Shown: piece after piece, positions 1 through 6,442 of the stretch
How the letters are laid out: every line of letters starts with the position of its first letter
Numbering within the stretch: position 1 is the first letter of the stretch
From: an uncultured Lewinella sp.
Lineage (GTDB): Bacteria; Bacteroidota; Bacteroidia; Chitinophagales; Saprospiraceae
DNA: 14,396 nucleotides
Assembly (NCBI GenBank): GCA_938021455.1
Contig: CALIGP010000192.1
Span: 1-14,396 of the forward strand
Direction of reading: 5' to 3'
The notes under the pieces: generated by a model
What the model was told of the DNA's origin: nothing
Database searches by the model: none
The model's input: the letters and a program-made list of their open reading frames with translations, nothing else
Made by a program: the position numbers and the translations under genes

Positions 1-1943
1 TCAGAATACCCTGAGGTAGGACGGCTGCCACGAAACTGTAAGTCATCTTTCAGAATATGGACAAAAACGAGACTATCGCCCACCCGGTCTACGCTTTCCA
101 CAATCGCTTTTGTTTCGGTAATCCGATAAGAGACGGGCGCATTGTCATCGAAGGTTTCGATCAGGCGGGTGTGGTATTCATCTCCGGCTTCGAAGCTGGT
201 CAGAGAAGCAAAGGAAGGGGCTTGAATACCGACCATTGGTTGGCTGAGGCCAACGAGGGGGAGGGAGGCATTGGCCTCCAGATCGTAGAAGTAGGTGCCG
301 GTAAGCAGGCCGTAGTTTTTGCTGATGCGGATGTCTAGCGGTTTGGCGTTTCCCCTTTGCTCGAAGCTGATGTATTTCACACTATCCGTTAGTCCGAAAA
401 AGGTCTCTAGTTTGACGGAGTCGACGGTGGCCAGGGTGCTGTCAATCGCGATCCATTGCGTTCCCGTTTGGGCGCCGGTGCGCAGGTGCATGGTATCGGT
501 ATAAAAGAGCAGGGTAGTGCCCGCTGGCTGCTGTTCCACGCGCAGCCCGGCGAAGGAGGGAACCCGCTGGCGGAAGCGGGAATCGACTTCCCGCAATGAC
601 TCATAAGCAGGCTCCTCTCCAATGCCATTCAGCCGCATACCCAGGTACGCTGGTTCGGCTAAATCCGGCTTTTCGTAGAGATACTGCACGCCGGGACGGA
701 AAAGCTGCCAGTCGAATGCCGTGCCGAGTACTACCGAGTCGAGCGGATTGGTGAAATCGTAGGGTACACCGCAGGTGTCTGTCTGGCTGGAAACAACGCC
801 CTCAAGATTGTTCAGGTACTGGCTGAAAGTGCCATTGGTAAAATAAGGACCGCCGAGATTTGGAAAATAAAATCCGGTAGGAATGAAGTCTAGATCTGAC
901 AAGTCTATGAAACCTTCAGTTCTGTCGTCTACGTAGACATATTGCTTGCCAACGCCGTAGCAACCAAATCTGTCGCTAAAAATGAGCCCTGCTGTACGAC
1001 CGTTTTCTGGGAAATAAAGCTCTCCTGGTTGTCCGTCCAGCCAACCGTGGTCTTCCTCTGAAAGTCGCCAGAATCCAGTTTGCTCTGTGCTGAAATTCAC
1101 CTGACGCCGCTGACGAGGACTCTCAAAATCTACCTCGTAGGAAAGCTCATCGTAGAAAAACTCTATTTCTCGTGTCCCGAAAATGGGGTCACAGCTGAAG
1201 CTCCCGGGCCAGACTTTTTGTTCCTGATGGGTGAAATATCCCGTTCCGTCCCTAAACCTAAAACTGCGCACCCGCTCGATACTCAGCGTCTTGTCATTGG
1301 GGATATCAAGCACATTGTCTAAGGTTGCGTTCTGAGACCCAACGGCTGGGTCGCTGATACCTATCAGCCGAAGCGGCGTAGTGGTTTGCTCCAGCTGCCA
1401 GAAATAGGTTCCGGTCAGCAACCCATATGATTTACTCACCCGAATGGGAACCGCTAATTCTTCTCCACCATCCGTTTGGTAAAAGCGGATATACTTCACG
1501 CTGTCCGTCAGGCCCAGAAAATCTTCCTGCCGGATGGAGTCTACTCTGGCGGAGATATTCTCCCCGGCTTCCCAGCTGCTGCCAACACTTGCCTGGTTCT
1601 GGATGGTTATAGGTCCACCACTAACTATTTCAAAATCCAGCTGGGTAAACCCGTTAGCTTGCGTAACAAACAGCCCGGCGAAAGCGGGAACTATTTTCGA
1701 AAAGCGGGAACCGGCTTCAGTAGGAAATAGACTTTCGTAGGTAGGAATGGGATCATTTGGAAGATCGAATTCATCCAACGTAATATTCATGCCCAGAATC
1801 GGACTTTGCAACTCAGAAATCGGCGCCGGATCTTCGTACAGGTACTGGGTGTTAAACCGAAAAAATTGATAATCAAAATTTTCCTGCGCCATAGCTAAAG
1901 AAATAGCCAGGAAACAAGTAATAATGGTGAAGGTGTATTTCAT
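1..1943 (-). CDS. Large secreted protein of unknown function with internal duplication (C-terminus outside window)
   Basis: An uninterrupted reading frame of 647 codons runs from an ATG at 1943 to the window edge, so the C-terminus is missing. Residues 1-20 (MKYTFTIITC, then FLAISLAMAQ) form a typical signal peptide with cleavage after Ala-Gln or nearby, so the product is exported. I recognise no family. Residues about 23-204 and 410-574 are clearly related to each other: both hold a Q-Y-L-Y-E motif, Y-E-S-L, a VPAFAGL/VPSFAGL block, GLTDSVKYI and YGLLTGTYF. The second copy is followed by more sequence of the same style. Cysteines are few. No enzyme motif is visible. The size, Asp/Gly/Thr-rich beta-like composition and repeated modules suit an extracellular or cell-surface protein, perhaps secreted by the type IX system; a C-terminal sorting domain would lie outside the window and cannot be seen. 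It diverges from metZ across 175 bases. Confidence 0.85.
   Translation of the reverse strand, partial: MKYTFTIITCFLAISLAMAQENFDYQFFRFNTQYLYEDPAPISELQSPILGMNITLDEFDLPNDPIPTYESLFPTEAGSRFSKIVPAFAGLFVTQANGFTQLDFEIVSGGPITIQNQASVGSSWEAGENISARVDSIRQEDFLGLTDSVKYIRFYQTDGGEELAVPIRVSKSYGLLTGTYFWQLEQTTTPLRLIGISDPAVGSQNATLDNVLDIPNDKTLSIERVRSFRFRDGTGYFTHQEQKVWPGSFSCDPIFGTREIEFFYDELSYEVDFESPRQRRQVNFSTEQTGFWRLSEEDHGWLDGQPGELYFPENGRTAGLIFSDRFGCYGVGKQYVYVDDRTEGFIDLSDLDFIPTGFYFPNLGGPYFTNGTFSQYLNNLEGVVSSQTDTCGVPYDFTNPLDSVVLGTAFDWQLFRPGVQYLYEKPDLAEPAYLGMRLNGIGEEPAYESLREVDSRFRQRVPSFAGLRVEQQPAGTTLLFYTDTMHLRTGAQTGTQWIAIDSTLATVDSVKLETFFGLTDSVKYISFEQRGNAKPLDIRISKNYGLLTGTYFYDLEANASLPLVGLSQPMVGIQAPSFASLTSFEAGDEYHTRLIETFDDNAPVSYRITETKAIVESVDRVGDSLVFVHILKDDLQFRGSRPTSGYS
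222..716 (-). repeat. Protein module copy 2 in the secreted protein
   Basis: This encodes residues about 410-574. Landmarks are FDWQLFRP, QYLYEKP, YESLRE, SRFRQRVPSFAGLRV, GLTDSVKYISF, SKNYGLLTGTYFYDL and QPMVGIQ, matching copy 1 in order and spacing. It is slightly shorter, mainly between the first two landmarks and in the segment before GLTDSVKYI. Confidence 0.85.
1332..1877 (-). repeat. Protein module copy 1 in the secreted protein
   Basis: This encodes residues about 23-204. Landmarks in order are FDYQFFRF, QYLYEDP, YESLFP, SRFSKIVPAFAGLFV, GLTDSVKYIRF, SKSYGLLTGTYFWQL and DPAVGSQ. Each has a counterpart in the same order in the copy at 222-716. The DNA of the two copies has diverged, so the duplication is old. 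Confidence 0.85.
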
Positions 1944-2106
1944 TAGACAGGGTGTTTGGTGTATAAAATTAATGAACTTCAGGAGGTATACTTGACCAGA
2001 AAGCCACTAATGGCGGTTTTGTTGGGTGGCTTGCAATTATGGGAGGGCATTCTTTTGAATTCGGACAATCTCTCGTAAATGTTACAACCCAAACACCGCC
2101 GCTCGC

Positions 2107-2114
2107 TACCTTTG
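2107..2114 (+). promoter_or_regulatory. Candidate -7 box of metZ (TACCTTTG)
   Basis: TACCTTTG matches the Bacteroidota -7 consensus TAnnTTTG at all fixed positions. It ends four bases before the metZ ATG, so a transcript from it would be leaderless or nearly so. I see no clear TTG at the usual -33 distance, so the call rests on one box. Confidence 0.4.
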
Positions 2115-2118
2115 CCCC

Positions 2119-3285
2119 ATGGCAAAACCCCTCCAGCCCCAGACCCGCGCCATCCGCGGACAGATGGACCAGACCGACTACCGCGAACACTCGACGCCGC
2201 TTTTCCTGACGAGTAGTTTTACCTTCGATTCTGCCGAAGCGATGGCCGAAACTTTTGCGGGCCAGCGGGAAGGGATTATTTACTCCCGCTACAGCAACCC
2301 CAGCGTAAATGAGCTCATCAATAAGGCCTGCGCGCTGGAAGGAACCGAGGCGGGCTTTGCCACTGCCTCCGGTATGGCGGCAGTCTTTGCCAGTCTGGCG
2401 GCGCTGGTGGAAGCAGGCGATCACATCGTGGCCACCCGCGCCCTTTTTGGCAGTACCCACCAATTGTTGACCAACGTACTCCCAAAATGGGGCGTTACTT
2501 TCACCTACGTTGAGCCCGACCAGCCGGAAAGCTGGGCGGTGGCAGTACAGCCCAATACGAAATTGTTTGTCACGGAGACTCCCTCTAATCCCGGCCTGAA
2601 GCTCGTGGATATGGCGGCCGCAGGAAAGCTTTGTAAAGAACATAATCTGCTCTTCGTAGTAGATAATTGTTTCGCAACGCCGGTCTTACAACGTCCTGCG
2701 GACTTCGGCGCCGACCTCATCACCCACTCCGCCACCAAGTGGATGGACGGACAGGGTAGGGTACTTGGTGGCCTGCTGCTGGGTAAGCAGGAGGTGATGG
2801 ATAAGGTGACGACCTTCTGCCGACACACCGGCCCCGCCATGTCTCCCTTCAACGCCTGGGTGATCAGTAAAAGCCTGGAAACCCTACACGTGCGTATGAA
2901 AGCGCACTGTGAATCAGCACTCACAATGGCTAAATGGCTGGGCAAGCAGGCGGCGATCACGCAGGTGCATTATCCGTTTTTGGAGAGCCATGCGCAGTAC
3001 GAACTGGCGCGCCGCCAGATGACGGCCGGAGGTGGCATCGTTACCTTCGAGCTGGCCGGCGGCATCGCCGCTGCACAACGACTGCTCAACGGCCTGGAAG
3101 TCTGTACGCGTAGCTCTAACCTGGGCGACACACGTACCATCCTTACCCACCCGGCAACAACTACTCACTCCAAATTAAGCGTTGAAGAAAGAGCCTCCGT
3201 TGGCATCACGGATGGCCTCGTACGCATGAGTGTAGGGCTGGAAGCGGTGGTTGACATTCAAGAGGATTTGCTTAGGGGACTATAA
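2119..3285 (+). CDS. metZ: O-succinylhomoserine sulfhydrylase-type PLP enzyme (Cys/Met metabolism family)
   Basis: The 388-residue protein has the full length and all landmarks of the Cys/Met-metabolism PLP family (fold type I). YSRYSNP (residues 55-61) carries the Tyr and Arg that bind the PLP phosphate of the neighbouring subunit. SGM (84-86) contacts the cofactor, VDN (181-183) holds the Asp that pairs with the pyridine nitrogen, and HSATKWMDGQG holds the Schiff-base Lys207. The N-terminal TRAIRGQ and LTSSFTFDSAE strings are most like MetZ, which makes homocysteine from O-succinylhomoserine and sulfide in methionine synthesis. Related cystathionine gamma-synthase or O-acetylhomoserine sulfhydrylase activity cannot be excluded from sequence alone. 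The protein is cytosolic. It stands alone: its stop lies four bases from the stop of a convergent small gene, and the gene upstream is divergent. No other methionine gene is in the window. Confidence 0.92.
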   Translation: MAKPLQPQTRAIRGQMDQTDYREHSTPLFLTSSFTFDSAEAMAETFAGQREGIIYSRYSNPSVNELINKACALEGTEAGFATASGMAAVFASLAALVEAGDHIVATRALFGSTHQLLTNVLPKWGVTFTYVEPDQPESWAVAVQPNTKLFVTETPSNPGLKLVDMAAAGKLCKEHNLLFVVDNCFATPVLQRPADFGADLITHSATKWMDGQGRVLGGLLLGKQEVMDKVTTFCRHTGPAMSPFNAWVISKSLETLHVRMKAHCESALTMAKWLGKQAAITQVHYPFLESHAQYELARRQMTAGGGIVTFELAGGIAAAQRLLNGLEVCTRSSNLGDTRTILTHPATTTHSKLSVEERASVGITDGLVRMSVGLEAVVDIQEDLLRGL

Positions 3286-3289
3286 GTTT

Positions 3290-3457
3290 TTAGCCCGTGC
3301 CGAACACGTAGTAGATAATTACCGCCAGAATGATTAGCGGAATCAGGAAATAGAAATAGAGCCGTAGTGGGTTGCGGGCAATCCTTCTTCGGGCTTCCGT
3401 TTCCGGACTGATCCTTCCGTTGCTATCTTGTGGTTTCTGGTCTTCAGTCTTACGCAT
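3290..3457 (-). CDS. Small single-pass membrane protein, 55 residues
   Basis: Starting at the ATG at 3457, the product is MRKTEDQKPQ followed by a charged stretch (residues 11-30, ending RRRIARNP) and one strongly hydrophobic helix (residues about 33-52, LYFYFLIPLIILAVIIYYVF). Positive charges before the helix predict a cytosolic N-terminus. A longer frame opens at 3526 but would run through the tandem-repeat promoter region, and a TTG-17-TATTTTGG promoter lies just upstream of 3457, so the shorter start is preferred. I do not recognise a family. The charged-then-hydrophobic layout, the fit between the metZ stop (four bases away) and the divergent FAD gene, and the promoter support a real gene. 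Confidence 0.65.
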   Translation of the reverse strand: MRKTEDQKPQDSNGRISPETEARRRIARNPLRLYFYFLIPLIILAVIIYYVFGTG

Positions 3458-3461
3458 GCTG

Positions 3462-3489
3462 CCAAAATACCAACGAACCAACAGACCAA
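3462..3489 (-). promoter_or_regulatory. Candidate promoter of the 55-residue membrane protein
   Basis: On the minus strand TTG (3489-3487) is followed after 17 bases by TATTTTGG (3469-3462), close to the Bacteroidota pattern TTG-N17-23-TAnnTTTG with one mismatch in the -7 box. The box ends four bases before the ATG at 3457. Both boxes lie inside the 16-base tandem repeat. Confidence 0.45.
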
Positions 3490-3509
3490 CGAACCAAAAT
3501 ACAAATACA
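3462..3509. repeat. Imperfect 16-base tandem repeat, three units, in a divergent promoter gap
   Basis: The units are CCAAAATACCAACGAA (3462-3477), CCAACAGACCAACGAA (3478-3493) and CCAAAATACAAATACA (3494-3509). Units 1 and 2 agree at 14 of 16 positions; units 1 and 3 at 12 of 16, with the first nine identical. It fills nearly the whole gap between the two divergent genes and overlaps the first base of the FAD gene. It may be an operator array or simply low-complexity sequence. Confidence 0.75.
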
Positions 3510-4651
3510 TGTTCCGCGCATCCCACTGGGAGAAAACTACCTTTTTACGCGAAGCAGACGTGTTAGTCGTCGGAGCTGGCTTGACTGGACTACAGGCCGC
3601 GCTGGAGTTGAAACGACGAAACCCCAAGCTGGACGTGCTGGTGATCGAGCGCGCACCTTTGCCGAGGGGCGCTAGCACTCGTAATGCTGGCTTCGCCTGT
3701 TTTGGCGGGCCAACGGAACTGTTGGCGGACCTGGATGCTTACGGCCCGGAGTCAATGGTTAAAACGGTGCGACAACGCTATGAGGGTATTCAGGCCCTGG
3801 AGGAAAACTATGCAGAACGGGGAATCGACTGGCAAAAGCTGGGGGGCTATGAAGTAGTAGAAGAGGCGGCGATCACGCAGGTGCAGGGGAGGTTGCAAGA
3901 GCTAAATGGCTTGCTGGCGGAAGTGACGGGTAGGGCGGAGACCTGGTCACCCGTTTCCCCGTCGTACTTCTGTAGAAGTACGACGAGCACCATTGCTGGT
4001 GCGTTCTACAACCCGCTCGAGGCGCAACTTCATCCGGGCAAACTTGTCACGGTCTTATTAGCAGATTGCCACGCTGTAGGGATTCGCTTCCTCTTTGGTT
4101 CTACAGTATTAGCCGTAGAAGAGGGCAGGGTAGAGGTAGAAGACTTCGGTTCGCTGAAGGCCGAAAGAATTTTGCTCACCGTTAATGCTTTCGCCCGCGA
4201 GTTATTATCGGATGACTTCCCGGAGGCCATCCGTCCCGTTAGAAATCAAATTTTACTCAGCCGGAAAATTCCGAATTTGAAAATAGAGGGCTGTTTTCAC
4301 TTCCACGAAGGCTATGTCTATTTCCGCAATGTGGGGGAAGACCGTCTTCTTATTGGCGGAGCCCGGCATTTAGCCGGCGTGCGCTCCGAGACGGATGCTT
4401 TTGGCGCTAACGAAGCTATTGCCGACATGCTGGTCAACGCTCTACAACGCTGGTTTCCGGAGTATGGGTTGTCACGAGCAGATTTTCCAGATGCCTGGAG
4501 TGGCATCATCGCCCAGGGCGATGGTAAAGAGCCCGTGCTTCGCTATGCCCGCCAGAATGTTCTCGTAGCCGGCCGCCTGGCGGGCATGGGCGTGGCGCTG
4601 AGCGCTGCGCTTGCCCGCCAAGCGGCGAATCTACTTTTAAATAAGGGCTAG
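3509..4651 (+). CDS. FAD-dependent oxidoreductase of the DAO family
   Basis: The 380-residue protein begins with a Rossmann dinucleotide-binding fold: V-V-G-A-G-L-T-G gives the G22-x-G24-x-x-G27 motif, and the second strand ends in the ribose-binding acid E47 (VIERAP). A C-terminal segment (NVLVAGRLAGMGVALS) fits the second FAD contact seen in D-amino-acid oxidase, glycine oxidase and sarcosine oxidase relatives. It is probably cytosolic and oxidises an amine or amino acid; the substrate cannot be told. I chose the ATG at 3509 because the upstream extension to 3428 would run through the tandem repeat and the start of the opposite gene, and MFRASHWEK leads directly into the first strand. The stop is eight bases from the convergent lipoprotein stop. 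A perfect 26-base palindrome lies in the middle of the gene, at residues about 151-159. Confidence 0.85.
   Translation: MFRASHWEKTTFLREADVLVVGAGLTGLQAALELKRRNPKLDVLVIERAPLPRGASTRNAGFACFGGPTELLADLDAYGPESMVKTVRQRYEGIQALEENYAERGIDWQKLGGYEVVEEAAITQVQGRLQELNGLLAEVTGRAETWSPVSPSYFCRSTTSTIAGAFYNPLEAQLHPGKLVTVLLADCHAVGIRFLFGSTVLAVEEGRVEVEDFGSLKAERILLTVNAFARELLSDDFPEAIRPVRNQILLSRKIPNLKIEGCFHFHEGYVYFRNVGEDRLLIGGARHLAGVRSETDAFGANEAIADMLVNALQRWFPEYGLSRADFPDAWSGIIAQGDGKEPVLRYARQNVLVAGRLAGMGVALSAALARQAANLLLNKG
3960..3985. repeat. Perfect 26-base palindrome inside the FAD oxidoreductase gene
   Basis: CGTCGTACTTCT (3960-3971), GT, then AGAAGTACGACG (3974-3985) form 12 perfect base pairs around a two-base centre. 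In frame it reads through P-S-Y-F-C-R-S-T-T-S without a stop. No second copy occurs in the window. It could be a small palindromic repeat element that landed in the gene, or a chance structure. Confidence 0.9.
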
Positions 4652-4659
4652 AACGAAGG

Positions 4660-5520
4660 CTACTCCACAATAGCTGCTGCAGCGGGCTTGTCAAAGGCAT
4701 CCGCTGGGCTTTCCGGCTTGAAGGAGTAATCCGACACCGTAATGTTGGTGATCACCTCGGTCGGTTTGTCCGACCAACGAGTGGTGAAGCCCGTGGGGAG
4801 CGTAATGCCGTCAACGGCTGTCTTGCCATTAAGCACCATCAGTTTCTCGGGTAAATGCCCACCGTCGGGGAAGAAGCCGCTGTAGGAGACAATGTAGTTG
4901 AGCGCATCCATTTGCTTGGTCTCAGGGTTGAGCCAAAGGACGTAGTAGTCCTGGTCTGCGTCGCCAATTCCTTCACCATAAGTTACTTTGACGCGGTGGT
5001 AGCTGGTGCCTTCCCAGTCTGCGTCTTCCAGTTGCTCGAAGAAGATCCCCTCATCGGCTAAAACAAAGGGTAGGCCAACGAAATAATAGGGAGTGAGGCT
5101 CCAAAACCGGGAATTGACACTAAGCTCAGCGTCTGCGGGAAGCTTCCAGGCTTCTTTCCCGTCGAAGCCGTAGCTCATTCCTTCTTGATCCGCTGATTGG
5201 TGGATAGCCCTTGCGTTGACATAATCGTTGAGGATGTAAGAATCGCGGATGGTCTTGTCCTTTTCCGTAGGCTGGTAGTTAAAGCGGTAGTAGAGTGGGC
5301 TCTGTGCGTACCATTTTTCAAGACCACCGTGTGCATTGATTGCCGCGAGAATCAGCTGGCTGGCGTCGGACTTTTTGAGCCTGCTTTCTGCGTTTGTTAT
5401 GCGGTCAGCGAAGGGAGAAATTTCTTCGACCACAGGTACTTCATCAGTGACGCTATTGGAAGGGTTCGACTCACAAGCGGTGAAAAGCAGGATGGGAAGA
5501 AGATACAGTAGAACTTTCAT
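4660..5520 (-). CDS. Lipoprotein resembling the DUF6503 family
   Basis: Starting at 5520 the 286-residue product opens with a lipoprotein signal, MKVLLYLLPI then LLFTAC, with the lipidated Cys16. A longer frame opens at 5619 but would bury the signal peptide behind 33 polar residues, so it is rejected. The mature part has INAHGGLEKW (residues 61-70), YGFDGKEAW (117-125), a YYFVGLPFVLADEGI block (145-159) and a DYYVLWLNPET strand (191-201). This order matches my memory of the Bacteroidota DUF6503 lipoproteins, which look like single LolA/LppX-type beta folds; their function is unknown. It is likely anchored in the outer or inner membrane facing the periplasm. It sits in a convergent pair with the FAD gene and lies downstream of dps, but a terminator separates it from dps, so it probably has its own promoter in the 5521-5605 region. 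Confidence 0.8.
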   Translation of the reverse strand: MKVLLYLLPILLFTACESNPSNSVTDEVPVVEEISPFADRITNAESRLKKSDASQLILAAINAHGGLEKWYAQSPLYYRFNYQPTEKDKTIRDSYILNDYVNARAIHQSADQEGMSYGFDGKEAWKLPADAELSVNSRFWSLTPYYFVGLPFVLADEGIFFEQLEDADWEGTSYHRVKVTYGEGIGDADQDYYVLWLNPETKQMDALNYIVSYSGFFPDGGHLPEKLMVLNGKTAVDGITLPTGFTTRWSDKPTEVITNITVSDYSFKPESPADAFDKPAAAAIVE

Positions 5521-5605
5521 TGAATTATTTTTTTGGAGTAACCCAACCGGAGGCGAAGCGTTCGCTCTTATCCGAAAAGAATGGCGTTTGCGGACATTCG
5601 GGAAT

Positions 5606-5642
5606 AAAAAAACCGCCATCCCTGAACGTAGAATGACGGTTT
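5606..5642 (-). terminator. Intrinsic terminator of dps
   Basis: Read on the minus strand, AAACCGTCAT (5642-5633) pairs with ATGGCGGTTT (5619-5610) with one G-U pair and a 13-base loop, and runs straight into a T tract (5612-5606). It begins 31 bases after the dps stop. The plus strand also has a T tract after the stem (5645-5651), so it could act both ways, though no plus-strand gene enters it. Confidence 0.8.
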
Positions 5643-5673
5643 GATTTTTTTCAGACCCTGGGGTCGATTAGTT

Positions 5674-6228
5674 TCAGTTGGCGTGAGCCTCCTTGGCGGT
5701 ATGCAAAAAGCCGACGGCGAGGCTGTCTTCCCCCAGGAAATGTTCCAGGTGGTGGCAACGATCCTCAATCTTGAAGAGCATGCCTTCCAGCATTGACTTG
5801 GTGCCGAAGTCCTCTACTTCGAAGGCTTTCTTAATGGACTTACGGAACTCTTCTGCGATCTTCCGCTCGTTTTTCATGTCGTTTTTAAAGGCGTCGCGGA
5901 TGTGCATGACGTCTTCAGACTCCTGCTCGATGTAGGCCAGCTCGACGTACTTCTCGAGTCGGGTAGTTGGCGTATAGCCCAAGAGAGTCATTCTTTCCGC
6001 CAATGCATCGAGTTGCAAGTTGACTTCTTCGTAGTGCTTCTGCAAGAATACGTGAATGTCATGAAACTGGGGCCCCTCTACCATCCAGTGATGTTTGTGA
6101 TACTGGGCGTACATGATCCACATAGCTGCAAGGTGCTTATCGAGGTGGGCCGCCATCTCTTTACAGGCAGTGTCACTAAGTCCTACAGGGTTTCCTTCGT
6201 AGTCAGATTTTTTGCGCAACTTTCTCAT
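5674..6228 (-). CDS. dps: Dps-family DNA-protecting mini-ferritin
   Basis: The 184-residue protein is an all-helical ferritin-like subunit. HHWMVEGPQFHDIH (residues 46-59) matches the Dps signature HWNV-GP-F--LH. By alignment from memory, H47 and H59 are ferroxidase histidines, and D74 and E78 (LDALAERM) the partner carboxylates of the neighbouring subunit. Q63 stands where other Dps proteins have Asp or Glu. The N-terminus, MRKLRKKSDY, is rich in Lys and Arg like the DNA-binding tails of some Dps proteins. The expected role is a 12-subunit cytosolic shell that stores iron, consumes peroxide and coats DNA under stress. An AAGGAGG stands 18 bases upstream of the ATG, too far for a standard ribosome site. 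I see no clear promoter or peroxide-regulator box. A strong terminator follows. Confidence 0.93.
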   Translation of the reverse strand: MRKLRKKSDYEGNPVGLSDTACKEMAAHLDKHLAAMWIMYAQYHKHHWMVEGPQFHDIHVFLQKHYEEVNLQLDALAERMTLLGYTPTTRLEKYVELAYIEQESEDVMHIRDAFKNDMKNERKIAEEFRKSIKKAFEVEDFGTKSMLEGMLFKIEDRCHHLEHFLGEDSLAVGFLHTAKEAHAN

Positions 6229-6315
6229 AAATATTGTTTTTTGGTTCCTCCTTATTACGGAAGTGGGGAGGGGGATGTTCGTCGGAAAGACTGCTTTTTA
6301 CCTTTTCTGAACACA

Positions 6316-6332
6316 TTCGGCTTCACTCAGTG
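6316..6332. repeat. 17-base intergenic motif, copy 1
   Basis: TTCGGCTTCACTCAGTG here and TTCGGCTTCGCTCAGTG at 12543-12559 differ at one base. Both lie outside genes and each stands just upstream of potential hairpin sequence, as expected for dispersed short repeat elements. Confidence 0.6.
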
Positions 6333-6389
6333 CATCGCCTGCGGTGGCGCCCGAGTCACAAAAAATCCTGTGCCATATTGTACAGAATT

Positions 6390-6415
6390 GGTGCTTGAGA
6401 AAATCCCTTAGCACC
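6390..6415. repeat. Inverted repeat GGTGCT/AGCACC
   Basis: GGTGCT (6390-6395) and AGCACC (6410-6415) can form a 6-base stem with a 14-base loop. It is short, so it may be chance; it has no T tract. Confidence 0.3.
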
Positions 6416-6442
6416 TTCTAACGTCCCATTATTCTTCAGATC

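Noticed and set aside
1969..2643. 224-codon minus-strand frame opposite metZ
   Set aside because: It overlaps the strongly supported metZ coding sequence in antisense, and its product has no family features.
3428..3508. 27-codon N-terminal extension of the FAD oxidoreductase
   Set aside because: It reads through the 16-base tandem repeat and into the opposite small gene; the ATG at 3509 gives a normal flavoprotein N-terminus.
3462..3509. Tandem repeat considered as a CRISPR remnant
   Set aside because: The units abut without spacers, are only 16 bases long and no cas gene is present.
5521..5619. 33-codon N-terminal extension of the DUF6503-like lipoprotein
   Set aside because: It would bury the lipoprotein signal peptide, which starts at the ATG at 5520.
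6247..6253. AAGGAGG on the minus strand upstream of dps
   Set aside because: It is 18 bases from the ATG, outside normal Shine-Dalgarno spacing, and Bacteroidota often do not rely on this signal.
5902..6411. 169-codon plus-strand frame opposite dps
   Set aside because: Most of it is antisense to the certain dps gene, and its product has no recognisable domain; dps codon structure explains the open frame.
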